Positions 62,487-64,000 of a stretch of 64,000 nucleotides of DNA are shown piece after piece (position 1 is the stretch's first letter; the number at the start of each line of letters is the position of its first letter). The stretch comes from Wuchereria bancrofti. Lineage: Eukaryota > Nematoda > Chromadorea > Rhabditida > Onchocercidae. The notes beneath the pieces are model-generated. The model was not told the DNA's origin, did not search any database, and was given only the letters and a program-made list of their open reading frames with translations. Both the position numbers and the translations under genes were made by a program. The DNA is taken from assembly GCA_005281725.1 (NCBI GenBank), contig SSBO01000012.1, positions 17,594,825 through 17,658,824 on the forward strand. Direction: 5' to 3'.

Positions 62487-64000
62487 TGTCGTGGCGCGCT
62501 TGCGCGCGCCTATACATATTATCGCATTTAAACAATTAGTGACGTAGCCGCTAAATTTGCGGACGTTGGTGCAGCTAAGCTGGCTGACGTGGATTGTTGA
62601 ATATAGACACGCAACTCCGACAATTGGTTTCGAACAGTTTTAGCAATTGTTATCAAGATGTTCGCTTTGCGAAGATTTTCTGCAGGGATGGTCGGCGTGC
62701 AGCGTAGTGCTATGAATTCAATAATTTTGATGCAAATTTATAAAACTTAAAGTATAAAAATTTAATACAGCAGTGTTTTGTGAATAAGTTTTGTAAGTGA
62801 GATATTAGAGGGAAGTATAAAAGAATTTATATGAATAAAATAAGAAAATGAAGTGGGAATCCAACAATCAGTGCTGTACTGTTGTAAGCGAACTCTGTAC
62901 GGTCAATCAGCTAGTACATGTGAGTAATAATGCTTCCATTAAAACGGTCTATTGTTTATTATCACCTGGAAATAAAGAAACATTAAGTTAAGGTTTTCGT
63001 GATGAACTGGAATAGATACTTCTCGCAATATATGCCAATCCTACTGATAGGGTAGTCATGGTAAGGAATATAAGTCACTACAAGACTTTACTAGCAATAA
63101 ATATAAAAAGAATAAGGTAGCTATTATAGGTGAATATTTCAAAATGATCAATCCATATTGCAATGAAAAAACAGTATGGCAATCATATATTTATTTCAAA
63201 AAAATGTGCTGTGAGGACCGCTCGTATCATTCTCCTCGACTTCATTCATCTATAATATTTGTTCCGAAGTAATATCTGAATTAAACAGATTTCAATCATG
63301 ATCAGCAAGACTTTCAAAAATCTCTTACACATTTAAACTAGTATGAATTTAGTTTTGAGAAGTAGAAGAAATATGCTAACGGAACCCCTGCAAACACTAC
63401 ATTTTCCGCTTTTTTAATAAATCTGAGTCGAAAAAGACTGTTCAGCTCTGACGATTGCAAACAACAGAATGTTCAACTATCTGTGCTACATGAATTTGCA
63501 TTAAATTCAGGGATGTCATTAGTTGCACAATACAATCAGAGTTTGACACAAACTGTGAGTGCAAGGAATATACGAACCTTTTTTATGTTGCATCGTAGAA
63601 AGTTAATCAATATCTGATATGTTTTATGGTGTGGGAAATTTTAAAAAGAATTTTTAACATTTCTAAGCAATCACATAATCGATGAATGTAAAAACAAAAG
63701 CATGGAGCCTAAGCAGATGAAATCAACAACATAGCTATGAAGAAAATCTAAGTAGGTAGTTAGTTATCCCACTTCTCATCCCAATTCTCGCATGAAAACG
63801 ATCATATACTGGGAGTAGTACGGATGAATAAATTAATGACTTACTGACTGCTCCCCCAAATCGAATTTACTTCTCAAAAGCAGACAGTTCGGGAATGACC
63901 CCTACAACATGCATGAATGTAGATCTCATTGAAGAATTTCACAGACCACCTTCCTCCTAGCTTCTTCGCATGCATGATATGCAAGTTGCATGCATACAGA
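62487..64000. other. Upstream region of nlf-1
   Basis: Presumed nlf-1 promoter and 5' UTR. A GC-rich alternating stretch (GCGCGCTTGCGCGCGCC, 62493-62509) stands out from the AT-rich background just upstream of the start. The right end contains short GCATGC palindromes. No exon found. Confidence 0.4.

Noticed and set aside
1..64000. CRISPR arrays, bacterial operons, tRNA or rRNA genes
   Set aside because: No regularly spaced repeats with unique spacers, no tRNA arms with a GTTCRANNC loop in context, and the intron-rich organisation is eukaryotic.

Overview
The window is nuclear DNA from a nematode, most likely a filarial worm of clade III. The evidence is AT-rich sequence, exons of about 60-270 bp split by AT-rich introns of 100-900 bp with TTTCAG-type acceptors, pyrimidine-AG tracts just upstream of start codons that look like spliced-leader acceptors, and nematode-type gene content. 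Species cannot be named. All gene models below were assembled by hand from splice signals and reading-frame continuity, so exon junctions are inferences unless a conserved protein fixes them.

Layout. Left edge, minus strand: the N-terminal half of mitochondrial medium-chain acyl-CoA dehydrogenase (63-889), running off the window. Divergently, plus strand: PREB/Sec12 (2260-5764), then a securin-like gene with a perfect destruction box (6550-8270). About 8 kb with no convincing gene follows; it holds a coding-like ORF interrupted by an in-frame TAG and a strong microRNA-like hairpin. Next come the neuronal calcium sensor NCS-1 (16325-18857, with a GC-AG intron) and a basic nematode protein of unknown function (21580-23980). 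An unknown type I membrane protein lies on the minus strand (25303-28876), divergent from ERGIC3/Erv46 on the plus strand (29719-33225).

The middle (35053-46731) is structurally odd. A 2,005-bp block is present twice in direct orientation at a constant offset of 9,674 bp. Each copy abuts a single N (37058 and 44726). Between the Ns sits a 7,667-bp segment (37059-44725) that is a diverged, colinear second copy of the surrounding locus: 3' end of ERGIC3, a tiny gene, a hypothetical gene, CutA and STAM exons 3-8. The simplest reading is an uncollapsed haplotype (or a recent paralogous segment) pushed into a scaffold gap between two contigs that really overlap by 2 kb. In the inserted copy CutA is broken while STAM and a 58-codon microgene keep open frames.

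To the right are the intact CutA gene (46425-47740, plus), the ESCRT-0 subunit STAM (48295-52033, minus), a possible short divergent gene (52301-52670), 5 kb of AT-rich intergenic DNA, and the NALCN-channel assembly factor NLF-1/FAM155 (57736-62486, minus).

Functionally, PREB/Sec12, ERGIC3 and STAM act in membrane traffic (COPII budding, ER-Golgi cycling, endosomal sorting). NCS-1 and NLF-1 act in neuronal calcium signalling and excitability. The genes do not form one pathway; the window is an ordinary gene neighbourhood with one structurally exceptional block.
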